Under the pieces are notes generated by a model, which was given only the letters and a program-made list of their open reading frames with translations, had not been told where the DNA came from and searched no databases. A stretch of DNA of 64,000 bases from Heloderma charlesbogerti (Eukaryota > Chordata > Lepidosauria > Squamata > Helodermatidae). The DNA is taken from the NCBI GenBank assembly GCA_026122225.1, contig JANEZZ010000305.1:372001-436000 (forward strand), read 5' to 3'. A program made the translations under genes and the position numbers. Below, piece after piece: positions 53,651-64,000 of the stretch; the first letter of the stretch is position 1, and every line of letters starts with the position of its first letter.

Positions 53651-54418
53651 TAGGGATGTTGCGAGAGTCAGACTCCACCCTCGCCCACCCTCCCAGACCC
53701 CGTTCGCCAAACCGTGAGTGCCCAGCAGCTGCCCTGTCCCCCTAGCAAACTGCCACTGTGCGCAACAATGGCGGCTCAGGTGCTTACAGATAGGTAACTT
53801 GAAGGACTGCCTACACCCATATCAGCCTGCCCGCACTTTAAGATCAGAAAGAGAGGCCCTTCTCATTTGCCCACCCGTGAGAGCAGTCAGGTGGGTGGCC
53901 ACACGTGAGATGGCCTTCTCTGCAGTGGCCCCACACCTCTGGAACAAGCTGCCATCAGAGGCCCGCCATGCTCCGTCATTGCAGACCTTTAAGAAGGCCT
54001 TGTAATCATATCATTTTACCTTGGCCTTCTATTGATATGACTGCTATTGCTGCTGTTAACATCGTTGTTGGTTTTATTGTTGGCTCTTATTGTTTTATTT
54101 TTATCACTTTTAATATTTTAATTGTCTTTATGTATTTTATTGTTGTAAGCCGCCTTGGGAGGGCTTCTGCCCTGAAAGGCGGCCAAGAAATATGTTAAAT
54201 AAATAAATAAATAAATGTTGCGCAATTGGTGGCCGTAAAGGGCCCATTTACACAACATTACAGGTGGCTCGCTAGGACGGCAAGTGGCCTCGTGGCTTCA
54301 TCAGGCACTCACCAGGCTGTGATGAAGCTCACGCAGCACCACAAGCGGGGGGCAGACGATGGCAGCATCTCAGCGACTGCCCGACAAAGCTGGGCGTGGG
54401 TGAGTCCATCCACCCCTA
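53651..54418 (+). mobile_element. hAT copy E (TAGGGATGT end), split by an L2 3' end
   Basis: The left end is TAGGGATGTTGCG, the right end, reversed, TAGGGGTGGATGGACTC. Flanks CTAAAAAC (53643-53650) and CTAAAACC (54419-54426) agree at 7 of 8. The subterminal GACTCCACCCTCGCCCACC and its inverse-like partner support one element. It lacks the other copies' GGTAAGTGA tail and is a distant member. Confidence 0.65.
53797..54217 (+). mobile_element. L2-type LINE 3' end nested in hAT copy E
   Basis: The plus frame reads WVATREMAFSAVAPHLWNKL and RHAPSLQTFKKAL, the L2 ORF2 C-terminus, almost undamaged. TTGTAAGCCGCCTTGGGAGG, GCCCTGAAAGGCGGCC and (AAAT)n follow. Confidence 0.85.
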
Positions 54419-54599
54419 CTAAAACCTACATAACTGCAGCTACAGAGCAGAATAGTCCAGTAAAACATAATCAGTTAAAGAGATCCACCCACACCATTGC
54501 ATTCTCTCAGCAAACGTAGGTTTAGAAAAACTGTGTTTGCAAAGATGTGCAATTCTATCCTTAGAATGTACCTCTCTTGGTAAGAATCTCCCTGTCCTA

Positions 54600-54880
54600 C
54601 TGGTCTGAGCTTCTTCTCTTTAGGAAGCAAGGTCAGCTGTAGGTGGAGCAGGGCCTTTTCTGCAGTGGCCCTGAAGTTTTGAAATTCACCCATTTTTAAT
54701 TTTTTAGAAAAGAATGCAGAGCACATCTTTTCAAACTGGCCTTTGACACACGGTATGCTGTTAATGGTAACTTCATTCTGGTTTTATGTTGTCATTATTT
54801 CCACCTTTGGGGGATTCAGCAGCAATTGTATGATTCTGTAAGCCCTGTCTCTATTTAAATTTGCTCCACAAAATGCTACC
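54600..54880 (+). mobile_element. Decayed L2-type LINE 3' end
   Basis: GGAGCAGGGCCTTTTCTGCAG-like sequence, TTTCAAACTGGCCTTTGACAC and TGTAAGCCCTGTC resemble the ORF2 end and tail of L2. Several frame breaks are present. Confidence 0.45.
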
Positions 54881-55662
54881 TGTTCCATGCGCAGGGCCCA
54901 CTAGACAGGCGAAAGTAAGGAGTCTCAGTGCATGGATGAGATGGTGGTGCAAGGATGAGGGGTTCAGATCTGTGAGGCACTGGGGATGTTTTGGGACAAA
55001 TGGGCCTGTACTAGAGGGATGGGCTCCACTTGAACCAAAATGGAACTAGGCACTAAACATAAAAAAGGTGGCAGAGCAACTTTTAAACTGAACCATGGGG
55101 GAAAGCCAACAGGAGCTGGGAAGCATCTGGTTTGGGTTGAATCATTCGTAGGGGATGAAGATGATTGCTCAAATGGAGATGGGGAGGAAATAGGCCATGA
55201 GCATATAGTGAAGCATGATAGCCAGTCAAAGAGGCCTAAGTACCACAGCAGAAGATGTACATGTGAGAGACATCTGGAGAGGGACACGATATAGCCATGT
55301 TTCTATGCAAATGCTAGAAGGCTCTGAGCCGAAATGGGAGAGTTGGAATGCCTGATTGTAAAGGAGAACCTAGATACGGTGGGCATTACAGAAACCTGGT
55401 GGAACAGAGAGAACCAATGGGATATGGTCATCTCTGGATATAAGCTTTACAGGAAGAACATGGAAGGGCGTACTGGGGAAGGTATTGCTCTGTATGTCGA
55501 AGAGAGCTTAATGTCAAGTAGACTAGAAAACCTAAAAGAAGCAGACTATTCCACAGAAGCACTGTGGGTGACAATACTGGGCTCCAAAACGAATTTAGTG
55601 CTAGGAACATGCTATCGTCCCCCAGACCAGAATGCTCAGAGTGATACATTCCACTTTGTTGG

Positions 55663-56402
55663 ATGTAGAAACCAAATGCACAGTTACAAGATGGAGGATA
55701 CGTGGCTCAACAACACGACAAGCGAGAAGGATCTTGGAACTGTTGTCGATCGCAAGCTGAATATGAGCCAACAATGTGATGTGGCTGCAAAAAAGGCAAA
55801 TGCTCTTTTGGGCTGAATTAATAGAAGCATCACTTCCAAATCCCGGGAAGTACCAGTTCCCCTCTACTCAGCACTGGTTAGGCCTCATCTGGAGTACTGT
55901 GTCCAGTTCTGGGCACTACACTTTAAGAACTATGCAGACAAGCTGGAGAGGGTTCAGAGGAGGGCAACAAAGATGATCAGGGGACTGGAAACAAAGCCCT
56001 ATGAAGAGACACTGAAAGAACTGGGCATGTTTAGCCTTCAGAAGAGAAGACTGAGGGGAGATAGGATAGTGCTCTTCAAGCACTTGAAAGGTTGTCACAG
56101 AGAGGAAGGCCAGGATCTCTTCTCCATCATCCCAGAGTGCAGGACATGGAATCATGGGCTCAAGTTACAGGAAACCAGATTCCGGCTAAACATCAGGAAA
56201 AACTTCCTGACTGTTAGAGCAATACGACAATGGAACCAATTACCTGGGGAGGTGGTGGGCTCTCCCACGCTGGAGGCATTCAAGATGTGGCTGGACAGCC
56301 ATCCATCAGGGATGTTTAGACTTGGATTCCTGCATTGAGCAGGGGGTTGGACTTGAAGGTCTTTTAGGCCCCTTCCAACCCTACTATTGTATGATTCTAT
56401 GA
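55663..56402 (+). mobile_element. CR1 LINE 3' fragment nested in the L3 LINE
   Basis: It starts inside reverse transcriptase (RNQMHSYKMEDTWLN) and runs to the C-terminus and the ATTGTATGATTCTATGAT terminus. One TGA at 55816-55818 and few other lesions occur, so it is younger than its host element. It falls within the host endonuclease gene. Confidence 0.9.
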
Positions 56403-57432
56403 TCTTGAGATGGAAAATGAAATCAGGGCTACCTCCAAATGAAGCCATGTTGTAATAATGGGTAACATAAATTACCCCCATATTGACTGGATAAATGCAT
56501 GTTCCAGTCACAACAAAGAAGTTAAATTTCGTGATGTTCTGAATGACTGTGCCCTAGAGCAGTTGGTCATAGAACCAACCAAAGGGAAGATGACCCTGGA
56601 TTTAATCCTGTGGTGTTACTCAGGGCCTAGTATGAGATGTGAGTATTGTTGAATCAATTGGAAATAGTGACCACAGTGCTATCAGATTTTATATCTATTT
56701 AAGTGGAAAACTGCTCAGAAAGTCCAACACAATCACATTTGACTTCCAAAGAGGAAACTTCTCTAAAATGAGGGAACTGGTGAAAAGAAAGTTAAAAGGG
56801 GGAGTCAAGAGGCTTAAATCCTTTCAAAATGCTTGGAGATTACCCCAAACCACAATACTAGAAGCCCAGCTAAAATGTATACCACAGATTAGGAAAGGTA
56901 GGACCAAGTCCAAGAGGTCACTGGCATGGTTAAAGAGCAGCGATAAGGGTGCTATTAGAGAAAGGAGGGCTTCCTTCAGAAAATCGAAGTCTTGCCCAAG
57001 TGAGGAAAACAAAAGGCAGTACAAGCTTGCACAAAAGCGATGCAAGTAGATAGTAAGAGATACCAAAAAAAGGATTTTGAAGAGCATATCACTAACAGCA
57101 TCAAGGCCAACAATAAATAATCCTTTAAATACATCAGAAGCAGAAAACCAGCTAGGGAGGCAGTTGGACCATTGGATGACAATGGAGTTAAAGGAGTACT
57201 GAAGGAGGTCAAGGAGATTGCAGAGAAGCTGAATGAGTTCTTTTCATCCATCTTCACTGCAGAAGATATAGGACAATACCTGTGGAAGATACCTGTGCCT
57301 GAACTGATGTTTTCAGGAAGGGAGTCTGAGGAACTGAGGCAAATCGTGATGAAGTTCTCAGATGACGTTCTGATGAAGGCTGATGAAGTTCTCAGCCTTA
57401 TTGACAAGTATCCATCCTAGAGTTGGAACTTA

Positions 57433-57500
57433 TAGAATCATAGAATAGTAGGGTTTTAAGGGGCCTATAAGACCATCGAGTCCAACCCCCACTACTCTAA
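57433..57500 (-). mobile_element. Very short CR1 3' end, minus strand, nested in the L3 LINE
   Basis: ATAGAATCATAGAATAGTAG, GGGGCCTATAAGACCATCGA and GTCCAACCCCC are the reversed last 65 bases of CR1, the smallest copy in the window. Confidence 0.85.
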
Positions 57501-59025
57501 TATGAAATTGCTGATCTTATAACGAAAATATGCAACATGTTCCTAAGATCAACCTCTGCAGGAGATGAATGGTGAATATTCAATGTAACACCAATTTTTT
57601 TAAAAGGGATCCAGGGGGATCCAGGAAATTACAATCCGGGTAAATTGGCTCAAGGTCTGTTCCAGGTAAATTGGTTGAATGCATTATTAAAGATACAATT
57701 AGTAAGCATATAGAAGGGCAAGCCCTGCTGAAAAAGAATCAACACAGCTTCCGCAAAGGTACGTCCTTTTAGAGTTCGCTGACAGTGTCAATAAACATGC
57801 AGACAAGGGTGATCCAGTAGACATTGTTTACCTGGGACTTCCAAAAGGCTTTTGACAAAATCTCTCATCAAAGACTCCTGAGCAAACTTAGCAATCACAG
57901 AATAAGAAGACAGGTCCTCTTATGGATCTGTAACTGGTTAAAGTACCGAAAACAGAGAGTAGGAATAAATGGTAAATTCTCCCAATGGAGGGAAGTAAAT
58001 AGTGGGGTCCCACAGAGATCTGTATTGGGACCAATGCTTTTCACCTTGTTCATAAATGACCTGGAATTAGGAGTGAGCACTGAAGTGGCCAAGTTTCCTG
58101 ATGACACCAAATTAATTAGGGTGGTTTAACAAAAAGGGATTGTGAGCTCCAAAAGGATTTCTCCAAACTGGAAGAATGGGCATCAAAATAGTGAATGAGG
58201 TTCAATGTAAGCAAGCGTAAAGTGATGCACATTGGGGCAAAAAAAATCCCAACTTCAAGTATAAACTGATGGGATTTGAGCTAGCTATGACTGACCAAGA
58301 AAGAGATCTTGTGGTTGTGGTGGATAACTCAGTGAAAACGACGACCCAGTGTGCAGCTGTTGTGAAAAAAGGCAAAGTCCATGTTAGGAAAGGAATTGAA
58401 AATAAAGCTGCCAAGATCACAGTCCTCTTATACCAATCTATGGTGTGACTACACTTGGAATACTGTGTACAGTTCTGGTCACAGCACCTGAAAAAGGATA
58501 TTGTTGAGCTGTAAAAAGTGCAGAAACGGATAATTAAAATGATCAAGGGGAACTCCCCTATGAGGAAAGCTTAGAATAGCTGGGATCATTTAGCTTAGAA
58601 AAGTGAGGGATGATATGACAGAGGTGTACAAAATTATGCATGGTGTGGAGAAAGTGGATAGGGAGACATTTTTCTCCCTCTCTCATAAAACTAGAACCCA
58701 GGGTCATCCCATGAAACTGATTGGTGGAAGATTCAGGACAGATAAAAGAAAGTACTTTTCCACACAGCACATAGTTCAACTATGGAATTCGTTCCCACAA
58801 GATGTAGTACCAATTTGGATGGCTTTAAAAGGGGATTGGACAAATTCATGGTGGATAAGCTACCATTGGCTACTAGTCCTCATGGCTAATGCAGCCTCCA
58901 GTATCATAGGAAATATGTCTATGTACACTAGTTGCTGGGGAACATAGTTGGCTGCTGTGTGAACAGAATGGTGGACTAGACGGACCCTTGGTCTGATCCA
59001 GCATGGCTCTTCTTATGATCTTATG

Positions 59026-59486
59026 AATGCCAGAACAGAAAAGTTTAAAGGTTTAGCCATAGAAAGCAACTAACTCAACAGTGGCATATTTGTGATCATG
59101 TGGCATTTCCAGTAACTGACAATATCATATCCTTAAGATCCAGCAAGAATGGAATCATCTTTGCACATCATAAAACTAAAGTCTTAGTTACAAGAGACGA
59201 ATAAGAAATTGGTTCCTGGTTTTTGTAAACAACCATCTGCTACTACAGCGCTGCTTCCTGCTGTTGCATTTTGACTTGGCATCCATCCCCAATTTCTGGC
59301 CCTTGCTGTTCTGAGGCAAAAATTAATGTATTGCATGTATAATGTGAGAGGTATTATTGCAGAGAAATTACTGCAGATCTGCCCCACTCCAAAATATTCC
59401 TCCTTAATGAGGTGCAAATAGTTTCATTTAGAAATAAATTTCTGCTCCTTCTCTGCATAAAAGATAACACATTTCCCTGACTTGTG
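59026..59486. other. Unassigned sequence
   Basis: No gene or repeat recognised between the L3 3' end and the BovB 3' end. Confidence 0.4.
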
Positions 59487-62400
59487 CCTTGTTGTTGTTC
59501 AGTCATTCAGTCGTGTCCGACTCTTTGTGACCCCATGGACCATAGCACGCCAGGCCTTCCTGTCCTGCGCTCTCTCCCGGAGCATGCTCAAGTCCATATT
59601 CATTGCATCGGTGATGCTATCTAGCCATCCTATCCTCTGCCGTCCCCTTCTCCTTTTGCCTTCAGTCTTTCCCAGCATCAGGGTCTTTTCCAGGGAATTT
59701 TCTCTTCGCATTAGGTGGCCAAAATTTTTGAGCTTCAGCTTCAGTATCTGTCCTTCCAATGAGCACTCAGGGTTGATTTCCTTTAGGATGGACTGATTGG
59801 ACCTCCTTGCAGTCCAGGGCACTCGTAAGAGTCTTCTCCAGCACCACAGTTCGAAAGCATCAATTCTTCGGCGCTCAGCCTTCCTTATAGTCCAGCTCTC
59901 ACAGCCACACATTACTACTGGGAAAACCATAGCTTTGATTAGACGGACCTTTGTCGGCAAGGTGATGTCTCTGCTTCTTACTATGCTGTCTAGGTTTGCC
60001 ATAGCTTTCCTCCCAAGGAGCAAGCGTCTTTTAATTTCATGGCTACAGTCACCATCTGCGGTGATCTTGGAGCCCAAGAAAATAAAATCTGTCACAGCTT
60101 CCATTTCTTCCCCTTCCATATGCCAGGAAGTGATAGGGCCAGATGCCATGATCTTCGTTTTTTTAATGTTGAGTTTCAAACCAGCTTCTGCACTCTCCTC
60201 TTTCACCCTCAACAAGAGGCTCTTGAGATCCTCTTCGCTTTCTGCCATTAGGGTGGTATCGTCTGCGTATTGGAGGTTGTTGATAATTCTCCCGGCAATC
60301 TTAATTCCGACCTGTGATTCATCCAACCCGGTGTTTCTCATGATGTACTCTGCATATAAGTTAAATGAGCAGGGCGACAATATGCAGCCTTGTCGTACTC
60401 CTTTCCCAATTTTGAACCAATCGGTTGTTCCATGTCTGGTTCTTACTGTTGCTTCATGACCCTCGTACAGGTTTCTCAGGAGACAGGTAAGGTGGTCTGG
60501 TACCCCCATCACTTTCAGAATTTGCCACAGTTTGTTGTGATCCACACAATCAAAGGCTTTAGTGTAGTCAATGAAGCAAAAATAGACGTTTTTCTGGAAT
60601 TCTCTTGCTTTCTCCATGATCCAGCAAAAGTTGGCAATTTGATCTCTAGTTCCTCTGCCTCTTCGAAACCCAGCTCGTACTTCCGGTAGTTCTCAGTTCG
60701 CATACTGCTGAAGCCTAGCTTGTAGGATTTTGAGCATCACCTTGCTGGCATGTGAAATGAGCGCAATTGTGCGGTAGTTTGAACACTCATTGGCGTTGCC
60801 CTTCTTTGGAATTGGAATGTAAACTGACCTTTTCCAGTCTTGTGGGCACTGCTGAGTGTTCCAAATTTGTTGGCATATTGAGTGCAGCACTTCAACAGCA
60901 TCATCTTTTAGGATTTTAAATAGCTCAGCTGGAATACTGTCATCTCCGCTAGCTTTGTGGTTAGTAATGCTTCCTAACGCCCACTTGACTTCACTCTCTA
61001 GGATGTCCGGCTCAAGTTCAGTGATCACACAATCATGGCTATCAGGGACATTCAGATCTTTCCTGTATAGTTCTTCTGTGTATTCTTTCCACCTCTTCTT
61101 AAACTCATCTGCTTCTGTTAGGTCCCTGCCTTCTTGGTCCTTTATCATGCCTGTCTTTGCACAAAACGTTCCCTTGAGATCTCCAATTTTCTTGAAGAGA
61201 TCTCTAGTCTTTCCCATTCAGTTTTTTACCTTGATTTCTTTGCATTGTTCATTTAAGAAGGCCTTCTTGTCTCTCCTTGCTATTCTCTGGAACTCTGCAT
61301 TCAGTTGGATATATCTTCCCCTTTCTCCCTTGCTTTTCACTTCCCCTCTTTCCTCAGCTACTTGTAAAGCCTCATCAGACAGCCACTTGGCTTTCTTGCA
61401 TTTCTTTTTCTTTGGGATGGATTGGGTTGCTGCCTCCTGAACAATGTTACGGACCTCCGTCCATAGTTCCTCAGGTGCTCTGTCTATCAGGTCTAATCCC
61501 TGAAATCTATTCCTCACCTCCACTGTATATTCATCAGGGATATGATTTAGGTCATACCTGAATGGTTTAGTGGTTTTCCCTACGTTCTTCAATTTAAGCC
61601 GAAATTTTGCAACAAGAAGCTCATGATCTGAGCCACAGTCAGCTCCAGGTCTTGTTTTGACTGACTGTATAGAGCTTCTCCATCTTTGGCTGCAAAGGAC
61701 ATAATCAATCTGATTTCGATATTGACCATCTGGTGATGTCCATGTGTAGAGTCGCCTCTTGTGCTGTTGGAAAAGAGTGTTCGCTATGATCAGCGTGTTT
61801 TCTTGGCAAAACTCTATTAGCCTTTGTCCTGTTTCATTTTGTACACCAAGACCTGTTATCCCGGTGATTTCTTGACTTCCTACTTTAGCATTCCAATCCC
61901 CTATGATGAAGCGGACATCTTTTGTTGGTGTTAGTTCTAGAGGGTGCTGTAGGTCTTCATAGAACCCATCAACCTCAGCTTCTTCGGCCTCAGTGGTTGG
62001 GGCATAGACTTGAATTAGTGTGATGTTGAATGGTTTGCCTTGGATTCGTACTGAGATCATTCTATCGTTTTTGAGATTGTACCCCAGTACTGCTTTTCTC
62101 ACCCTTTTGTTGACTATGAGTGCTACTCCATTTCTTCTAAGGGATTCTTGCCCACAGTAGTAGATATGATGGTCACCTGAATTAAATTCGCCCATGCCTG
62201 TCCATTTTAGTTCGGTGATTCCCAGGATGTCAATGTTCAATCTTGCCATCTCATGCTTGACCACCTCCAGCTTACCTTGATTCATTGATCTGACATTCCA
62301 GGTTCCTAAACAATATTGTTCTTTACAGCATCGGATTTTCTTTTCACTATAAGACACATCCACAGCTGAGTGTCCTTTTGGCTTTGGCCCAGCCACTTCA

Positions 62401-62640
62401 CCCTTTCTGGTGCTACTTGGAAATTCCCTCTGCTCTTCCCCAGTAGTATATTGGACACCTTGATTGGGCCGGTATTTCAGACTGAATAAGGAAGTGTTAG
62501 GCAGATTTGGGGGGGGGGGCAGGAACATGTCTAGGAATTCATCTACTCCCTCTCAGTGAATCAGCAAAGGCTTTGACAGTCATCATTGCCAAAGCCTGAG
62601 ACTGAAAAGACCACCATCCTTCCCCCCCCCCTTTTTTTCA
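59487..62640 (-). mobile_element. Near full-length BovB (RTE) LINE
   Basis: The 3' end, reversed, reads GTCACAAAGAGTCGG, ACACGACTGAATGACTGAAC and AACAACAA, the BovB terminus. The single ORF (59499-62528) spans nearly the whole element, and the about 3.15 kb length agrees with full BovB. The exact 5' end is uncertain (62.53-62.64 kb). BovB is known for horizontal transfer between squamates and other animals, and for mobilising Sauria SINEs. Confidence 0.93.
59499..62528 (-). pseudogene. BovB ORF2 (endonuclease-reverse transcriptase), one frame with two TGA stops
   Basis: From ATG 62528 one frame runs 1010 codons to the stop at 59499-59501, broken only by TGA at 61218-61220 and 60693-60695. 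Both follow Asn and lie where RTE proteins have Arg, so each fits CGA to TGA decay at a CpG. The endonuclease shows GTWNVRSM (residues 75-82), ITELKWTG with the catalytic Glu (104-111), IGDWNAKVG (209-217) and GSDHELL (299-305). Reverse transcriptase shows FRRGRGTRDQIANF near 60655, FIDYTKAFD, GVRQGCILSP and YADDTTL, all catalytic residues intact. The C-terminal domain includes FELWCWRRLLRVPWTARRSN and ends in TKSRTRLND. A G/C homopolymer lies right after the start, so the first residues are least certain. Confidence 0.93.
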
Positions 62641-64000
62641 GCCCCAAGCACTAGTTGGAGTCAATGAGCAGGACTTATGGAAGCATGAATGGGGTGGAGA
62701 GTAAAGGGACTGGGGGTGGGGGGGAAACTCATGCATACTCCTAAAATTCAGGTTCATTCAAGATACAATTAGAGGTTGTAAAGGACAAAATTAGAACCTT
62801 GAAACAAGCAGAAACCCTAATTTCTGGAAGCGGCATGACCTGCCCCTTGCAGAAGCAAGTGTTTCCGCTCATTTCTGGGCATGTCTCCAGAACCACTACA
62901 CGCTGCAAACGGTGGGGGCCGCTTGCAGACCAGAAATGGCCAGACTGGCTGGACACAGACCAGGATCAGCAGGGGTGGTCACGTGCGTGCAAGGCCACCG
63001 TTGGATCCTGCCCCATGATTTGGACCCCAGCCACATATACGTTGTTTGCATGAGCGCAAACTTGCAAATCCATCTACTCCATGAACACTGAGGCATAACC
63101 TGGCCTTGGTGAATTGACCAATATGTTCTAAAGCCTGGTATGGACTGCATCACAGGGGCTCAGGTTAACATAGCCAAGTAGCCATAAGACTTCAGCAATT
63201 AATGGTTGATACTCACGCAAAGAACAGGCCTACTACATACTTATAAGGACCTCCAGCTTTTAATCAAGGTAATTACTTTGGCATTCTAATGATCATGATG
63301 AATTTCTGATGCAGTTATAACATTTCTGAAGTGACGCCCTATTTTCTCCTCTTAAACCCTCAATGTTGTGCTTTAAAACCTCTTGTTTCTTAAAATGCTC
63401 CCCATCTGCTGGGGAGGCGGGGGGGTGGGGGGAAGAAGTGTTTAAACAGATCTTTTAAGCTGTGGACCTATCGGGATGGACCATTCCGAGAGGCTTATGG
63501 ACGGAATCTGGAGGATTCCAAAGTGCTCTTGTAGAGTTTCCAGCTGGCATGGCTGACACTCCTATCAAAGCTCTGGTCAGTCTGTGGGACACGGAGATGA
63601 CTCACCCCCAGGCACCCTCTCCTACCTCATGGAGCCCAATTTGCTTCTTAGTTTACCAGCGAGCTGAGAATCTGAGCAAACAGGTAAGACACTCACTGTT
63701 GAGCCTATTCTATGGAAGCAAGAAACAGTATTTCTCCACCCCAGTGTACCCTTGTCAGTGTCATCTGGCAGAGCTCAGAGAGTTTCAGGGCCTACTTCAA
63801 TTTGGCCTGCAGGGTAACAAGGAGAGAGGGAGAATGCCTATAGCTGAGGCCTCAGTCTTGTTCCCAACAACCTCCAGTTAAAGAATCTGCCTAAGAAACC
63901 CCCAAGAGCTGAAAACAAGGGTCCCATGACATCACGAAGACAAATACAGCATGGAATAAGCTTTCTTGTGCCAGAGACCACTTCATCAGAAGATAGCCAG
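62641..64000. other. Unassigned sequence
   Basis: No supported gene. A 139-codon plus-strand frame at 63462-63881 has a donor-like AACAG/GTAAGA at 63675-63684 but no recognised domain. The last 60 bases (AAGCTTTC, CCACTTCATCAGAAGATAG) resemble a common amniote repeat also hinted at 43970-44010. Confidence 0.35.

Larger units (their letters stand above)
54885..59025 (+). mobile_element. Old CR1/L3-type LINE, interrupted by two CR1 pieces
   Basis: The 5' part has the ORF1 esterase end (DGLHLNQNG near 55018). ORF2 begins near 55334 with VGITETWWNRENQWD, the endonuclease Glu region, and continues after a nested CR1 at 56403 with VVIMGNINYPHIDW, in which the family GDFN is GNIN. Later parts hold QKAFDKISHQRLLSKLSNH, GVPQRSVLGPMLFTLFINDL and PDDTKL, where the Tyr/Phe-Ala-Asp-Asp box has Pro for Ala. 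The 3' end, near 59025, reads CCAGCATGGCTCTTCTTATG. Many stops and frame changes show long decay. Total length without inserts is about 3.3 kb. Confidence 0.85.

Noticed and set aside
53905..54198. Possible host exon with RSD-like and hydrophobic segments
   Set aside because: The main frame is the L2 ORF2 C-terminus and this is its frame-shifted shadow.
63462..63881. 139-codon plus-strand frame with an internal donor-like GTAAGA
   Set aside because: No domain is recognisable, the supposed donor lies inside the frame, and no acceptor or partner exon was found.

Overview
The window looks like nuclear DNA of a squamate reptile, most likely a lizard. It carries a near-complete BovB (RTE) LINE, a canonical Sauria SINE sharing the BovB 3' end, CR1 and L2/L3 LINEs, tRNA/CORE-type SINEs and many non-autonomous hAT elements. 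It has almost no long host reading frames. Nearly all long open frames are decayed LINE genes.

Host gene. A 251-bp exon on the minus strand (1352-1602) encodes the conserved helical segment between the PH and sterol-binding domains of the oxysterol-binding protein pair OSBP/OSBP2, closest by eye to OSBP2 (ORP4). A CpG island at about 46.6-47.74 kb has a strong minus-strand splice donor whose phase fits this exon. I therefore read 1.6-47.3 kb as probably one long intron behind an alternative first exon. I did not find the PH-domain exons, so the PH-containing promoter may lie beyond 64 kb. The next downstream exon should lie before base 1.

Layout. 0-4 kb: hAT end, the OSBP2 exon, intron. 4.1-6.3 kb: L1 3' end split by a CR1. 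7.7-8.7 kb: hAT. 8.7-12.85 kb: near full-length CR1. 12.86-17.24 kb: hAT elements, one split by an RTE fragment, and a solo LTR with 5-bp duplications. 18-32 kb: L2, L3, SINEs (one SINE inside another) and hAT elements with nested insertions. 34.7-42.7 kb: Sauria SINE, CR1 and L2 fragments, a long-armed foldback element, and a two-headed composite hAT. 46.6-47.7 kb: CpG island. 48-53.6 kb: minisatellite, hAT and SINE fragments, an exact 111-bp tandem duplication. 53.6-59 kb: another hAT split by an L2, then an old L3-type LINE split by CR1. 59.5-62.6 kb: BovB.

Most unusual item. Two hAT copies (40695-41411 and 41727-42531) share ends with the copies at 13.8 and 16.0 kb but carry different central palindromes. 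They enclose 315 bp of foreign DNA. A perfect 8-bp target duplication flanks only the outer ends, so the 1.84-kb block seems to have moved as one composite transposon. Four copies of this family also carry an embedded 5' splice-site consensus.
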